NCBI GenBank assembly: GCA_963383645.1
Contig: OY726569.1
Coordinates: forward strand, 33,133,592-33,197,591
Reading direction: 5' to 3'
Length of the DNA stretch: 64,000 bases
Source of the DNA: Muscardinus avellanarius
Taxonomy: Eukaryota; Chordata; Mammalia; Rodentia; Gliridae
This document shows positions 9,998-22,456 of this stretch, piece after piece. Numbering within the stretch: position 1 is the first letter of the stretch; every line of letters begins with the position of its first letter. The notes under the pieces are model-generated. The model was not told the DNA's origin. It did not search any database and was given only the letters and a program-made list of their open reading frames with translations. Position numbers and translations under genes: made by a program.

Positions 9998-12900
9998 TAC
10001 TTGCATAGCTCTTTGGATATTAACAGTTTAATCTCCACCAAATTTGAGCACTGTCTTTCTTTGATTAGAAGAAGTATATTCAAGCAGGTGCTTTGGGTAA
10101 CTAGAATTTCTGTCTCCTTTAGAAAGGAAAATTTTTAATCAGTTACCAATCCTTCTTTAGTATCTCTTGCCTAAATTCTACTACAGAACAGAAAAAAAAA
10201 TATCTGCATAGATTATATGTGAGACTCTGGTCTCCATGTTATATTGACTTCAGTTTTTGCAAGCATTTTAGAGCTGGTTAAATGCTTTTTCGTGGACATA
10301 CAATTTATTTACAACCATCAGCGTTGGTGCAGTGACTTCTCTGATATCTTGTAACCCTCATATGCATATTTTGCCTTATTTTTATATTCCAACCAGTAGG
10401 ATCAAGATTGTGCCATTGCACCGCTATCTTACTAGTAGTTATTACTGTTATTTGCTTTTTAAATGGACAAAAATGCACAAAGAAAAGGAGAAAAATCATT
10501 TAAGTCAAATAAAACCAAAATGTGCTGCAAAAGTTTTATAAAAATACCAATAGGGACTTTTTTGAGAAAAAATATGTATATTTTTCTTTGCACAGAACAA
10601 TTCCTAACTTAAAGATGTTCCTAGAAAGATATTTCCCTCATACACCTTCATTTATTGGAAAAATTGTCTTAGTTACATGGATATATGGTAATTTGGGGGA
10701 ATTTATCCATATATAGAGAATTTTTCCTATATTATTTTTTACATGCACAGGTACTAAATGATGCAGTGCCTTATGTCAGAAGATAATAATATAAATTTAG
10801 AGCCGAGCAGAGACATAATTTAAATAAGCAATCAAATTTAGTATTTTTTAGGAAAAGAGAATCATGCCTCGACCCAAAAGCTAGTTCATCATGAAAGATG
10901 TGAGCTTTTTTACTCTACTCACATAAACAAATTTTATCATTCATAATAAAATGTGCAGGAAATATATGATGAGAGCTGGTCCATTTTGAAAGGGCAATAA
11001 ATAATCTAACATTGTGCAATAAAATACAAGGACAGTTCATCAGGAAGAGATACTTTCAATGGCATATTGTGGGGAAAAAAGTAAACTTGTTTTCTAAAGC
11101 TATTCCACATGCTACAGACTAATTTATTATTGCATTATTTCCCTCTAGAATTTGAAATAGTGTGGTTGGAAAAGATTTTATACTTATCAGGAGTTTTAAA
11201 TCCTTACATTTTCGGTGCTTTGCATTTTCAATTCTTTATAAACTAAGAGGAATAAAATGTTCCAGTCTCTTTCCTTATTTTTATTTTTGTTCAGAGATGT
11301 TTCAGAGGTTGTCACACAGTAGATTATCTAAACATGTACTGAATCTAAAGCATGTGCATGGATAAAGATATATGATTCAGAAGAAAAGAATAACACGTCC
11401 TGTATGAATGTTTTTATCACTGTAACTGATTCTGTGTAATAGTTATTATGCAGATGAGTTGGAAGCAGCTAAATATTGTGAATTTCTAGCACAATGTAAT
11501 TAAGTAAACACATTTTCCTTAGTGTTTTCAGGAAAGTGGCTTTAGAATTACAGCTTTTGGCTGTTCTCCAGAGCTGATGTGTGACGAGGGTAGGGTACTT
11601 TGATTTCACATTCTGAAATGTGAGGGGAAAAATAATGACAGGGTTCTGTATGCCTTAGTTCAAAGTAGTTCATCATTAGAAATTGATATGTTATCCCCAC
11701 AATATTGGGTGAAATATCCCAACAGTATGACATATGTCTTTGCTATTTTCATACAAGATCTTGGGAAATGAAAAAAAAATAGTGCAGAGGTTTTTCGATA
11801 TTAAAATATTTATTTGTGCCTGAATATGCAATAATTGGGATAAAAATGTAGGACTGTTTTGGGAGTTGATGGTAAGCTATGAAGTGGGGAAAATTGTAAT
11901 AGGGAGATAACAGATTTGAATTCCAATACACATACCAAAACTTTACAAATAAGTAAGAGACAACCTTATTAATGAGTCATATGAATACAAGATTGTTCCT
12001 TTAAAATTCATGTGAAGACACACAAAGAGCCACATAAATAAAGTAGGGCTAACTATGAATACATTGAAACAGCAAATCTTCCATCCACTTTTCAATATTC
12101 TTTTTACAACTCTGGCCAATTGGCCATTAGTTAGAACAGAATAACTTGCCAATATTGGTATTATATATCAGATAATTCAATATCCTGTGCATTGTAGGGT
12201 ACTAATAGCATCTCTGGTGTCTATCTAGTGGATATCAGTAGCACTTTCACCAGCTTATGACAACAAAAGTATCTGTAGACATTTCTGGTTGCTCTTAGCA
12301 GATACTGTCAGCAGTTACAAAGCACTAATATAGACTCTGTCTAAAATATTATAGTTTTTTAGGGATGGAAAGGCTTAAGGAACTGTGTATCAGAATTATT
12401 AATTTAGCATCAAATCACATTTCCCTATAGTCTAAGTTTTACATCCAGTTTTATGAGGACTAGATTCCGGCCTGTGCTCCCTGACTCTTACCAGGTCATA
12501 TTTCCCTTTGTGAAAGATAGTAGCTTTACTTTTCTCTTGCACTTCAGTCAGATAGCTGCCATTTTTATATTCATAATATATTTAGTTGATGCTAGCTTGT
12601 CTACCTAGGGTTCAAAATAGGATATATGATTGTGAATATAATTTTACACTTTCTCCAATGACAAAACTAGACAGCTTCTTTTTCAAGGATTCAGAGAACG
12701 AGAGCATACACATCTGGCCTGGCCAAGGCAAAGTCATAAAGTACGCAATGCAGAGAGATTACATTGGGTAGAAGTGTTACCTTTTGTAATTAAAAATGAA
12801 ATTATTGAGAAATTAGTTAAGACAGATGTATAGAGAGCAGCTTGTCATACAATTTCCTTTTGATGACTCTAATGTTCTTTGTTGGAAGGAAGGAATTGTA

Positions 12901-14074
12901 TATGTGCTATTAACATGTGCCATTAATTAGATCATCATTTCAGTTATTCCTTTCACTTATTGACTCATCTTCTTAATCAAAGCAGACATCTAGATCATGT
13001 GTTACCTAATTTTAATGACAATGGGTAAAAATTTGTATTTCACAACTTTTATTGAAGCTATAGCTATTTTGCTTAGTGTAAAATGCTCAGTAGACTTCAA
13101 ATCAGCCATTGAAATTATTTTTGTCCTGAATGCTCTATTCCTGTCTCTCTCACTCCAGATTGGCTTCTGCTGATGATCAAACTTGGTACTTTACTGAGAA
13201 ATCAGATAGAGTTAGAAATGTATCCTTTTACCTTTTAATCACCAAGATATCAGTTCACCTGTATCTACCCACAGTGTCTTATTTTATCTCTGATACATTG
13301 GATAAGGTGTCTCTCTTCCAATTAAACCTGTCACATGTGCCTGGATTTGAGCTTCTTAAGACATGACCTCTTCAATTTCCCCTCTCTTTTCTACTTCTTT
13401 GGAAGGCAAAGACCACTAGAACTAAAATATATGTGAGATCACCAGGAGTATATATAGATGAAATATATAATGGAGGATCATCAACATCATTTGAAAAATA
13501 AAGGAGAAGAATGCAGTAAAAAATTGTGGCAAAATTTTAGGCAAATAGATTTCATTTATAGGACCTGTGAAAATAGTAGGAAGGAATTAATTGTATAAAT
13601 TTTGATGGACTCACAAAAATATTACTATCTTTCCCGGGTGTGGTCTGGAGAAGTCATTACAGCTTACTGTCCACTTATGAGCATTTTTATACATCCCTCA
13701 ATAGTCCAGTGATGTTATTTTTGGAAGGGTACTTTTATAGCTCTTCATTTTCTAATTAAAACGGCTTTGTGGATCAGGGTAGTTCATGTATTCCCCTTGA
13801 TAATAGAAAGTCAGTTTTCCCTTATGATGATGATGATTTTATTTTCTCTTATGCTATGTTATCATAGTAACTTTAAGGACCTTACGAAAGAAATTTTAAA
13901 AACTCCAAAATGAACACATATGGTTGTAATTAAATATATGTGCCAATGATTATTAATTCTTCTAAATATATGGTTGGATAATATTTTCTCCACCCTAGTG
14001 AGTTATAAAAATATATTATGTGTTTTTTTTATTTTTCTTAGAACGTTTTTGACATAATGCACTTAACCATATAT
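9998..14074. other. Long non-repeat AT-rich block
   Basis: About 4 kb with no recognised repeat, exon or RNA gene. Open frames are short and AT-driven. A host gene exon is not supported anywhere in it. Confidence 0.5.
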
Positions 14075-14277
14075 CTTTTTTATTGTGCCACTGGGGATGG
14101 AACCCATGGGCATCATACCTCCCAGCTACACCTCCAGCCCTATTTTTTTATTTTTGGAACAAGGTATCACTAAGTTGCTGAAAGCCTAACTAAGTAGCTG
14201 AAGTTGTCCATGAATCCACCATCCTCCTGTCTCACCCTCCTACTGGGATTGCAAGCATGTACCACCATGCCCTGGTG
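14075..14277 (-). mobile_element. B1-dID SINE, full-length
   Basis: Complement of the ID-like half (CACTGGGGATGGAACCCATGGGCATC...GCTACACCTCCAGCCC), linker, then the 7SL-like half (CACTAAGTTGCTGAAAGCCTAACTAAGTAGCTG...GGGATTGCAAGCATGTACCACCATGCCC). Confidence 0.9.
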
Positions 14278-14466
14278 ATATATAATTTTTATTTGGGACA
14301 ATTCAAAGTGTTAAAATTGATTTAGTCTACTGGATTCCCTCCTGGGATTCATAGATATCTATGATCTTTATTTCAATCTGAAGCATGTAAGCAGGATTTA
14401 AATTGGCTCATTTTTACCAATTGCCAATATCTATTGATCCAACAATCTTGAAAGTGTAGATGTTTT

Positions 14467-14469
<3 letters not shown>

Positions 14470-14540
<71 letters not shown>
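14470..14540. repeat. (CA)n microsatellite, interrupted
   Basis: Two CA blocks separated by one AACA interruption at about 14510. It creates the spurious cysteine/valine frame on the minus strand. Confidence 0.95.
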
Positions 14541-14543
<3 letters not shown>

Positions 14544-15044
14544 AGACAAACCATAGATTTTTTTTATAAACTTTGGCTATTATAATGTAATAAGATTTAC
14601 AAGTTAAATACATGAAACAACTTCTTGCTGAATCTAAAGATTGCATTTAGACACTTTTGTATCAGCTCTTTGTCATTATTTTGGAAAAGTTTAGTGATAA
14701 AGGGGTGAAGAAAGTTGCCAGTAGAGGCAAATCACTAATCATTATCATTAGCAGAGTAAAAACATCTTGAAAAATCAGAACCCATTCCTATTTGACCAGT
14801 CTCCATGACCTAGGAAGTGTCTATCAATTTCCTGGGACAGTCTTGACTTCAAATTGTGTGTCGTTTTCCTCATGAATACACTTACCAAATTACTGGTCAT
14901 GGGTTTTGATTTAGAAAATATTCCTTCTCTACCTCCAATGAATTCATAACTCAAGATTTAAAAGTTACTATAATCAAGCATCCTGAATTTACTTTCTTTA
15001 TGAATTAGCACTAACCAAACACTTTATGTATTAATAAATAAATA
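14541..15044. other. Non-repeat DNA
   Basis: Nothing recognised. Confidence 0.5.
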
Positions 15045-15252
15045 TTTAGTACTGGGGATTGAACCCTGGGACATTATACCTCTGAGCTACATCCAGAGTC
15101 CTTTTTATGTTTTATTTTAATGTTTATGTTTTGTTTCTCCCTAGGTTCCTGAGAGTCTCACTAATGTTGCTGAGGATGTCCTTGAACCTGTGATCCTCCA
15201 GTTTCAGCCTCCCAAGTCCTGGGATTACTGGTGTGTACCACCACACCCAGCT
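15045..15252 (-). mobile_element. B1-dID SINE, full-length
   Basis: AGTACTGGGGATTGAACCCTGGGACATTATACC opens the ID-like half; GATCCTCCAGTTTCAGCCTCCCAAG and GGGATTACTGGTGTGTACCACCACACCC close the 7SL-like half. Confidence 0.9.
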
Positions 15253-16795
15253 TTGTACTTTAAAAAAAATCCCTAAATGTGATAAGTTCATTGTATTTCT
15301 TACCATTTTTTATATTATAGCACCTACATATGCTGTTTGCAAACTACAACCTGAATATAAACTTCTGAATAAATCTCTCTGTAAAAATCATATAGAAGGA
15401 TGAGATGCTTTGAGATTACCAGCCTTATGAGAGAGAAACCATTTGCCTTTAGGCTTGCCAAGAGTGAAGATGATCACATCACAGATAACAAAGTTTACTG
15501 TGTCTGGCACTGCTTCTTAGACTTCTCCAGGCTTTTTCCATTTCTCCCTTATCTGACTGTTTAAGAAAATTCGTATGTACAAAAGTTTTATATAAATACT
15601 GATTGGCCTAGACTTTTAAAATAGAATTGCTCTTTGAATTAGGCAGGGTATAAAAACAATCTGCCGTATCTTTAAAAAACTGCTTAGTCTTAAATTTTGG
15701 TCCTTGATTTAACATGAATCCCTTGGAAGTTTTGTTAAATAAAATGAAATATAACAATAACCTCAAATTATGTCACAACCCAAGAAAGAGAAATTATGAA
15801 TTTTCTAGTAAAACACACAATTTTAGTTATAGCCTTGTTGGATTCTGCTGTAAAAATATATTGAATCACTTTTGTTAAACTGGTATTTATTAAAATAAGT
15901 CAAAGTTCAATTTTTGTATTTCTTTTGCAATTACTAAGAGTAGTTTCTTATCTCATAACTAAACAGTTCAAATACATCAAGAATTTAAATTCTATTCATT
16001 TTCATTGTCTCAGTGATCATGTTGGAATGACTTGAACTAGCCTTACAGTTTTCTAATCAAGCATCATCAGGCATATTTATTTGTCTCAGCAAAGCAACAA
16101 AAGTGGATTAGCATAAAATAGTGATCTAGCAATGAGAAGGGAGAGACTTACTTTCTGTCCTTATCGGTTGTTCATGTTCTCATGTAAGCATCTCTCCATT
16201 TCTACCACCCTGAAAGTTTTCTGTCTACAAGTATCTTGTTTATTATAGTCTACCAGGGGATCCTGAGAAACTATTAAAAGATGATAACTGCTTATGATAA
16301 TCTTGCCTCTTACCTATTGACTAAAGAATTTTCCATGTGATTAAGTACATGGAAACCTTGAAATTATTGAAGTTTCTTTTTTTCTCTTAACATTATTTAG
16401 TGCATTATTCTTTATTTAATGCATAATTTAATGCTGGATACAGAAGAAATTTTACACAAGCACTATGTATCAGTATTTTTTTCTTATTGCATTTACTATG
16501 TAAAGTAGTTTTTAATTCAGTATTTCTATGTTCCCACTGAGGATTTTTTAAATGTTTTTATGGGCATAGAAAACACAAAGTTAAGCATATTAAATCTCCT
16601 AATTTTAAGGTATCCTAAAGTTCCCTTTTCAATAATAACAATTTTGTGACTTTTGTATACTTTTTATTTCTTTTCTCTTCAATTATACTTAGATGGTACA
16701 CATATTTTATTGTTTGTTTATTTATGCCATTGTTAACTGACACTCAAAATAGTATCCTGAATGACTAGGAAAGGATAGTGCATCTTTCCCAAACA
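15253..16795. other. Non-repeat AT-rich DNA
   Basis: No repeat family, exon or RNA gene recognised. Confidence 0.5.
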
Positions 16796-16811
16796 AGAAC
16801 TGAGTACTTTT

Positions 16812-17027
16812 TTGTGTGTGTGTGTGTGGGGGGGGGTCTGGGGACAGAACCCAGGGGCATTCGACCTTCGAGCTATACCCCTGCCCTATTTTTATCCTTT
16901 ATTTTGAAAGGGTCTCACTAAGTTGCTGGCGACCTCACTAAGTAGCTGGGGTTGTCTGCGAACCTAGGTCCTCCTGTCTTAGCCTCCCGAATGCTGGGAT
17001 TACAAGTGTGCGCCACCACACCGGGCT
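16812..17027 (-). mobile_element. B1-dID SINE with 15-bp target duplication
   Basis: Complete minus-strand copy (TG/G-rich tail, GGGGACAGAACCCAGGGGCATTCGACC, ...CGCCACCACACCGGGC). The duplication AAGAACTGAGTACTT occurs directly before the tail (from about 16796) and directly after the 7SL end (from about 17028). A young insertion. Confidence 0.95.
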
Positions 17028-17237
17028 AAGAACTGAGTACTTACTTGATGACTATAATTAGCTTTTTTCCTTAAAGGAGTAAAAAAAAATAATGTCAAAG
17101 ATAGACTGCAGGAAAATCCCTTAAATTAAGCACCTAGACAAAACTCAGCTTGCGTTTTAAAGTAAATGTCCTGATTTTAGAGTTTAGGAAGATTTAAATC
17201 TTTGTTACGTTACTCATCTCTATATACATATATATTG

Positions 17238-17387
17238 ATTTATTTTTATGTATGTGATCCTAGGGATTAAAACCAGAGGTACTCTCTGAGCTACACCATC
17301 AAGCCATCTTTATTTTATTTTATGTTGAAACAGAGTCTTCCTGAGTTACTGCACACTGACTTTGAAACTGTGGTTCTCTTTCTTCTC
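17238..17387 (-). mobile_element. B1-dID SINE, interrupted by TA array
   Basis: GATCCTAGGGATTAAAACCAGAGG...GAGCTACACC (ID-like half) is followed by GAAACAGAGTCTTCCTGAGTTACTG...GACTTTGAAACTGTGG, then breaks off into (TA)n. A second copy of the last ~45 bp occurs at 17702-17757. Confidence 0.8.
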
Positions 17388-17479
<92 letters not shown>

Positions 17480-17482
17480 ATA
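17388..17482. repeat. (TA)n/(TG)n microsatellite
   Basis: About 65 bp of TA repeats followed by GTGTGTGTG. Adjoins the broken SINE at 17387. Confidence 0.95.
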
Positions 17483-17700
17483 GATGGGAAATCTATATAT
17501 ATATTATATATAGATGGGAAATCTATATATATAACTATATATAGTTATATAGAAAATATATATGTGAGAAATATGTATGAAAATTTTTCTGTATGTATTG
17601 AGAGAACTTATATGCATAAATGAGAATGTATATGTATGTATGTGTGTATATATTATATAATATATATAATATATATGAAATATATATATTGAATTCCTAG
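17483..17700. repeat. AT-rich direct repeats and palindromes
   Basis: The segment TAGATGGGAAATCTATATAT occurs twice about 30 bp apart, and CTATATATA/TATATATAG palindromes surround it. Probably expanded from the neighbouring TA array. Confidence 0.7.
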
Positions 17701-17701
17701 C

Positions 17702-17751
17702 TTTAGTCTGCTTCAAGTTACTTCACACTGGCTTTGAACCTATGATCTTTC

Positions 17752-17757
<6 letters not shown>
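17702..17757 (-). mobile_element. Duplicated SINE piece
   Basis: TTCAAGTTACTTCACACTGGCTTTGAACCTATG matches 17341-17385 of the SINE upstream, and is again followed by a TA array. A local duplication of SINE end plus TA run is the simplest reading. Confidence 0.7.
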
Positions 17758-17812
<55 letters not shown>

Positions 17813-17816
17813 TATA
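17758..17816. repeat. (TA)n then (CA)n microsatellite
   Basis: About 20 TA units, then ACACACACACA and ATATATG. Confidence 0.95.
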
Positions 17817-17879
17817 TGTATACAGCAGATTACTTTGATCTGCTTTATGAAGCAATTATTTTATTTTTATACTCATTTA

Positions 17880-17962
17880 TTTATACTCTTCTTCCTCTTC
17901 TTCTTCTTCCTCTTCTTCTCATTCTCATTCTCATTCTCATTCTTATTCTTATTCTTATTCTT
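17880..17962. repeat. Pyrimidine tract with (CTCATT)n to (CTTATT)n hexamers
   Basis: CTTCTTCCT runs give way to four CTCATT and then three CTTATT hexamers, ending at a minus-strand SINE tail. Probably an expanded A-rich tail of that SINE. Confidence 0.85.
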
Positions 17963-18165
17963 TTTGCTGCACTGGGGATGGAACCCAGGGGCATTCTACC
18001 TCTGATCTACTCCCCCAGCTCTTTTTGTTATTCTTTCTTTTGAAACAGGGTCTCACTAAGTTACAAAGGATCTCACTAAGTAGCTGAAGCTGTCCACAAA
18101 CCTAGGTCCTCCTGATTCAGCCTCCTAAATGCTTGGATTACAAGCCTGTGCCGCCATGCCTGGCA
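17963..18165 (-). mobile_element. B1-dID SINE, full-length
   Basis: GCTGCACTGGGGATGGAACCCAGGGGCATTC through AAACAGGGTCTCACTAAG to AAGCCTGTGCCGCCATGCCTGGC. Confidence 0.9.
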
Positions 18166-19627
18166 AACTCTTAGCTATTTAAAATGTTGGTACTATCTTT
18201 TCTGTTTATCTAAATTTTTAAGTTTTTATAGGAATTGTTTATTTTTAGGATAGCAAGTAAGAGTCATTCTATGCCAAGATGTAATTGTCTGATTTTTATT
18301 AGAAGCCTCGTCTATATCTGATATGGAATGCTCCTTGGTATGTAATAATAAGAATCTTTGTCGTTCTTCTGCCTCTGCCTTTTCATTTTTATTGTTTGCA
18401 TTTAATTATATGAACTTTGACTTTGGCATATCATGTTTCCTCAGTCTTAAATCACGTTTGAAGTCTCTTCCCTGACTACTGATACTCATAATTAGAAACA
18501 GGACATTGCAAAAAATCCATCACATAGTGAAAAGGTCTGAAAGGCTTCCTGAAAATTCAATAGTTGAAACTCAAAAATAGTTGGATCTTGCATAGAGCAG
18601 GTATTTTTCCCTTTTCTGCTATACCCTATAGAGGATTTCATTTTGTATGCATAGAATAGATTCTATTGTGCCTATTAAGCTAACTTTATGACAACAGGGA
18701 ATTTTCATGGCCTTGAAAAATCAATAAAAATTTTATTAGAAAAAGCAGCTACTGAGAACATGTAGTCCCTGGTTATCATATTTTGCTATAGGTGATAGCT
18801 TTAGCTATCTTCAAGTTGCAAAATATAATTTATTATTATAAAATCTTCCTTACCACAAGGCTGAGCTCTTTCAAACTGATAGAGGCGATTTACCTGAAAG
18901 GAGATAATGCCTGTCTCCACTCAGAGCTCAAACAGTTAATGTTCAGCACTTGGGACCAATTTGGCTGACAGGAGAGTGCCCCTGGAGCCTTAATGGCTCT
19001 TTGCTAGTGATCTGTATATCGCTACACTTAAGTTCTAGAATCTTAGAAGTGCTTCAGAGGTGAATTTATTCTGTTCCTTGTTTGGCATAATGTACCTTCT
19101 TGAATATTTAGATGAGTCACTTTCCTGTCAAACAGATTTGTCTTTTGATCATGAAGCACTGAAAAATAATGCTGATAAATAGTCATTGGATAAAATTGTT
19201 TTCCATTTGATCAAAGTTTTTATTTCTTCCATTTATTCTGGAAGGACTAAGTTTGACTAATGAGCATCAAACTATTTTTTGGATGTAAATGGCTAGACAT
19301 CTATATATGAAATATACAGCTAAGACTTAGAGACCAACTAAACTCACTTTTATGTGGCTGGGTTTACAGAGGTTCCATGTATAGCCGTGTAGCTTGGGTA
19401 TCACATAACTTTTAGGAGAAAGTGTTACATTCACTTCTTTCAAACCATGGCCTCCCTGTATCTGGATATTGCACAATCAAAGAAACAACCACAGAAAGCA
19501 ATGAAAACCCATAGATGCACTAGCATTCTTTGCACAGTTGGTATACAGGCTCAGGGCACTGGTAGAGACAAATAAGAGTCAAGTAAGGAGTTTGATTAAA
19601 CCACATTTTCTTTTATTTATCTACTTA
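18166..19627. other. Non-repeat DNA, possible conserved patch at 18845-19030
   Basis: No repeat recognised. The patch around 18860-19020 has more even base composition and CTCAGAGCTCAAACAGTTAATG/GGAGCCTTAATGG motifs than its AT-rich surroundings. It may be conserved non-coding DNA. Confidence 0.35.
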
Positions 19628-19832
19628 TATTGTACTACTAAAGATTGAATCCAGGGGCAGTCTACCTTCAAGTCACACCCCCAGCCCAATTTTATTTTTT
19701 TTAGTTTGAAACAAGGTCTCCCTAAGTTGCTGTGGGCCTCACCTAATCGGAGGCTGTTCTCGAACCTGAGATCCTCCTGTCTTAGTCTCCCAAGTACTTG
19801 GATTAAAGACCTGAAAAATTACACTGGACTAG
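19628..19832 (-). mobile_element. B1-dID SINE, full-length, diverged
   Basis: TACTACTAAAGATTGAATCCAGGGGCAGTCTACC (ID-like half), GAAACAAGGTCTCCCTAAGTTGCTG, then GATCCTCCTGTCTTAGTCTCCCAAG and a degraded 7SL start. Confidence 0.85.
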
Positions 19833-20574
19833 ATTAAACCATCATTCTTAAATTGTATATGTCTATAGCTGGTTAAATGAGCACATCAGATATTGTCTTC
19901 TCCGAACTGCCAACTTTTCCTAATGTTTGATCATAGACTCCAAGAGCTGGAATTGACTGAGGAAGGCCTCTGATCCAAACTACTTGTTGCTTAACAAAAA
20001 GCCAAAGCTTCTATCTAAAAAAGGGCTTTACTAAGCTTCAAAGATTGTCATGGCTGTCCAAAGTAGATTTGAGATCCAACTCTATAGGTTTCTTGCACAG
20101 TTTTTTCCTTACAAAATTTCACCCTAGCTCTCTTTAGCTTACTAATGTGTTGACAGCCACCTCTCACCTGAAGATTGCAAGAAGCATCACAGGGATGTGA
20201 CCTTATGATAATGGAGTCCTGGCTTTAGTGTCTCTTCAAGTCCATTCTGCTATAGGGATTCCATGGTTTTGATCTTGGCTTGTTAACCTCATTAGCATTG
20301 ATTCTTAACACCTGTGTTTGTCATTAGCTGAAGACATAAGGATCATGGCATTTTTGTACCAAAGACCACCCCAATCATTTCTTTTATGATCTGGTGAAAC
20401 ACAGAGAACTTGACATAGTAAATATGGAATCAGATGTAATTGTTAATCAGATTACTGTAAAGAGTGTACTGTCTATAATTTTATACCTTATACTATAAAG
20501 GTTTGGACAATAAGTAAAGGAATGTCTAATCAAGTTAATTGATAATTTTTTTATTTTTCTTGTTTTGCCTGTGA
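19833..20574. other. Non-repeat DNA
   Basis: No recognisable repeat or exon. Confidence 0.5.
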
Positions 20575-21060
20575 GGTTGGTGGAGTTTCATTTGCTTTCG
20601 TGATGATATGGTGATTTACATGTCTTGCAGTTCTGCTATCTCAGTGCCCTCTGCATGGTTTTAGCCTTGTAAATCTGAAGTGGAGGCACACATGAATCTG
20701 AAACAGATGTGTGCAGCTGGCAAACCTTTTTGCCATTGCTCTTCCTTGGAATGATAATCCACGCGGCGAGATTTCAAATGAGTTTGATACACATTTTCTT
20801 GATTAATGGAAAATGGCAGAGTGTAGGAGACTGAAACAGTTCGTGCTTTGCTTGATTAATTAATAAGGGACTCTCTTTTCCCAGCTTCGACTCATTATGC
20901 TAATGAAGTGTCATCAATTAAGGCTTTCCCTTGATTATTGAATCTGTCAGGTAGTGCTCAGTGAAAATGTTGCATTCCTTTGCTGTGTGGATAAGAATTG
21001 CCATCACAGCTTTTATGAACTGCTTCTGCCATTAGCTACTGTTTCTTCTATTTTCTCATT
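20575..21060. promoter_or_regulatory. Candidate conserved non-coding regulatory element
   Basis: A repeat-free stretch with dense homeodomain-like sites: CTTGATTAATGG (20799-20810), CTTGATTAATTAATAAG (20851-20867), CATTATGCTAATG with an octamer-like ATGCTAAT (20893-20905), ATCAATTAAGG (about 20913-20923) and TTGATTATTG (20931-20940). Base composition is balanced compared with its flanks, and CCACGCGGCGAG is CpG-bearing. The look is that of a developmental enhancer in a gene desert. This is a motif-based inference: no conservation data are available here. Confidence 0.4.
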
Positions 21061-21837
21061 GTTATGTCTTTTTTTTGACCTTGAGAGGCGTGACTGAGAA
21101 AATTTAGAATGAAGTAGAAAATATTGTATCTGGGGGAATAGTTAAGAAAATGGCTTAGCAGAAAGCATACACAATTCTTCATTCAAAAACTATTTGTCAA
21201 TAATCATGATATAGTAAAAATGTAAATCAAAAGAACATGTTGAGTTTTCTGACGCTAAGTCTTTGGCATTGTCATTAGATTGGGACAGTTAACCACTTCT
21301 CGCCCTGTTATTCACATTGTTTAAAAGGATAATTTTTCTTAAAAAATATACTGGGGACAAAAGAATGCAAATCCTGAAGTGTTTGATTTTCTTCATTTAA
21401 CAATATCTTCTTTTGAAAATATTGCTTGTATTTGCAACCATTTAAAGGTGACAGAAATATAACCAAGAACAGCCACTGGTTTAGGTTTAGGAGTCAAACA
21501 GGCATACGTGTCTTAGTATTTCTCCTCTGAAGGTGAAGCTTTTAGTTTGTATGGATTAATTTTCTCAACTCATGCTGCCTAATACAACCATTAGGGAACA
21601 CATAGGTAGTCCTCATTAATGAGAGTCTGTTAAGCCACTTATAAAGATTGTAAGCAGAACTGAATAAGGCACTCACAATCATCCAGCCCATTCCCATTTT
21701 GGTAACTGACATCTTGCGGGAACAATAATAATGAATTTGTTTAATTTTCTCTTTTAACTTCACCTAAGGGAACAAGATAGTTTTATAGCTTTATGGTACA
21801 TCCCTGGCCCTGAAGAGAACTTTTTAAATACTACTGA

Positions 21838-21955
21838 TATCATCTGTTTAATTAATCCATCAATGTCTCAGTTTTCCTAAATGTAGAATAAGGAGATAAT
21901 ATTTATTCATGATGACATTCCTGAAGATTTGGGGTATATTAATGAAGTAAATTGG
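21838..21955 (+). mobile_element. MIR fragment, low confidence
   Basis: ATCATCTGTTTAATTAATCCATCAATGTCTCAGTTTTCCTAAATG...GAGATAATATTTATTCATGATGACATTCCTG follows the order of the MIR 3' part (CTCAGTTTCCTCATCTGTAAAATG...GATAATA). Very old. Confidence 0.5.
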
Positions 21956-21977
21956 ACAATCTACTATATTTCCTTTT

Positions 21978-22153
21978 GTGGTACTGGAGAGTGAAGTAAA
22001 GAGTGTTCTACATCTGATCGACATGTCTAACTCTTTTTAATTTTTTGTTTTGAAACAAGGTCTCACTAAGTTGTTGAAGCTGTCTTCCAATCTGCAATTC
22101 TCCTCTCAGTCTTCCAAGTTCTGGGATTACAGATGTGTATCATCAAACCTGGC
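21978..22153 (-). mobile_element. B1-dID SINE, diverged
   Basis: TTGTGGTACTGGAGAGTG...TCTACATCTGATCGACATG (degraded ID half), GAAACAAGGTCTCACTAAGTTGTTG, GGGATTACAGATGTGTATCATCAAACCTGGC. Confidence 0.8.
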
Positions 22154-22444
22154 TTTACTCCTTCCTTTAAGGGAACAAGTTTATATTACATCTTGAGTGA
22201 TTCAAAGCACAGAATAAAATGTTGCATAAAAGAAGGAATGCTATATTTAATCTAATTGTTAAATATCAATTATTTCCTTTAAAATAGTCTTCAAGGCATG
22301 GATATATATGAAGATTGCTGATCAATGAGTTATTTTTCAAGTAGGCCCTTTTACTTGTTTTGTTTGTAACCAACAGTTAACAAAAAGGAAAGAGGATATA
22401 ACAGGTTTAACAAACATGTATTGCAAACACCTTGCCCTTATTCA
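22154..22444. other. Non-repeat DNA
   Basis: Nothing recognised. Confidence 0.5.
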
Positions 22445-22456
22445 TGCCAATGTGTC

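Noticed and set aside
17362..18043. Hydrophobic frames (Ile/Tyr and Leu/Ile repeats)
   Set aside because: Translations of TA and TTC/CTCATT simple repeats.
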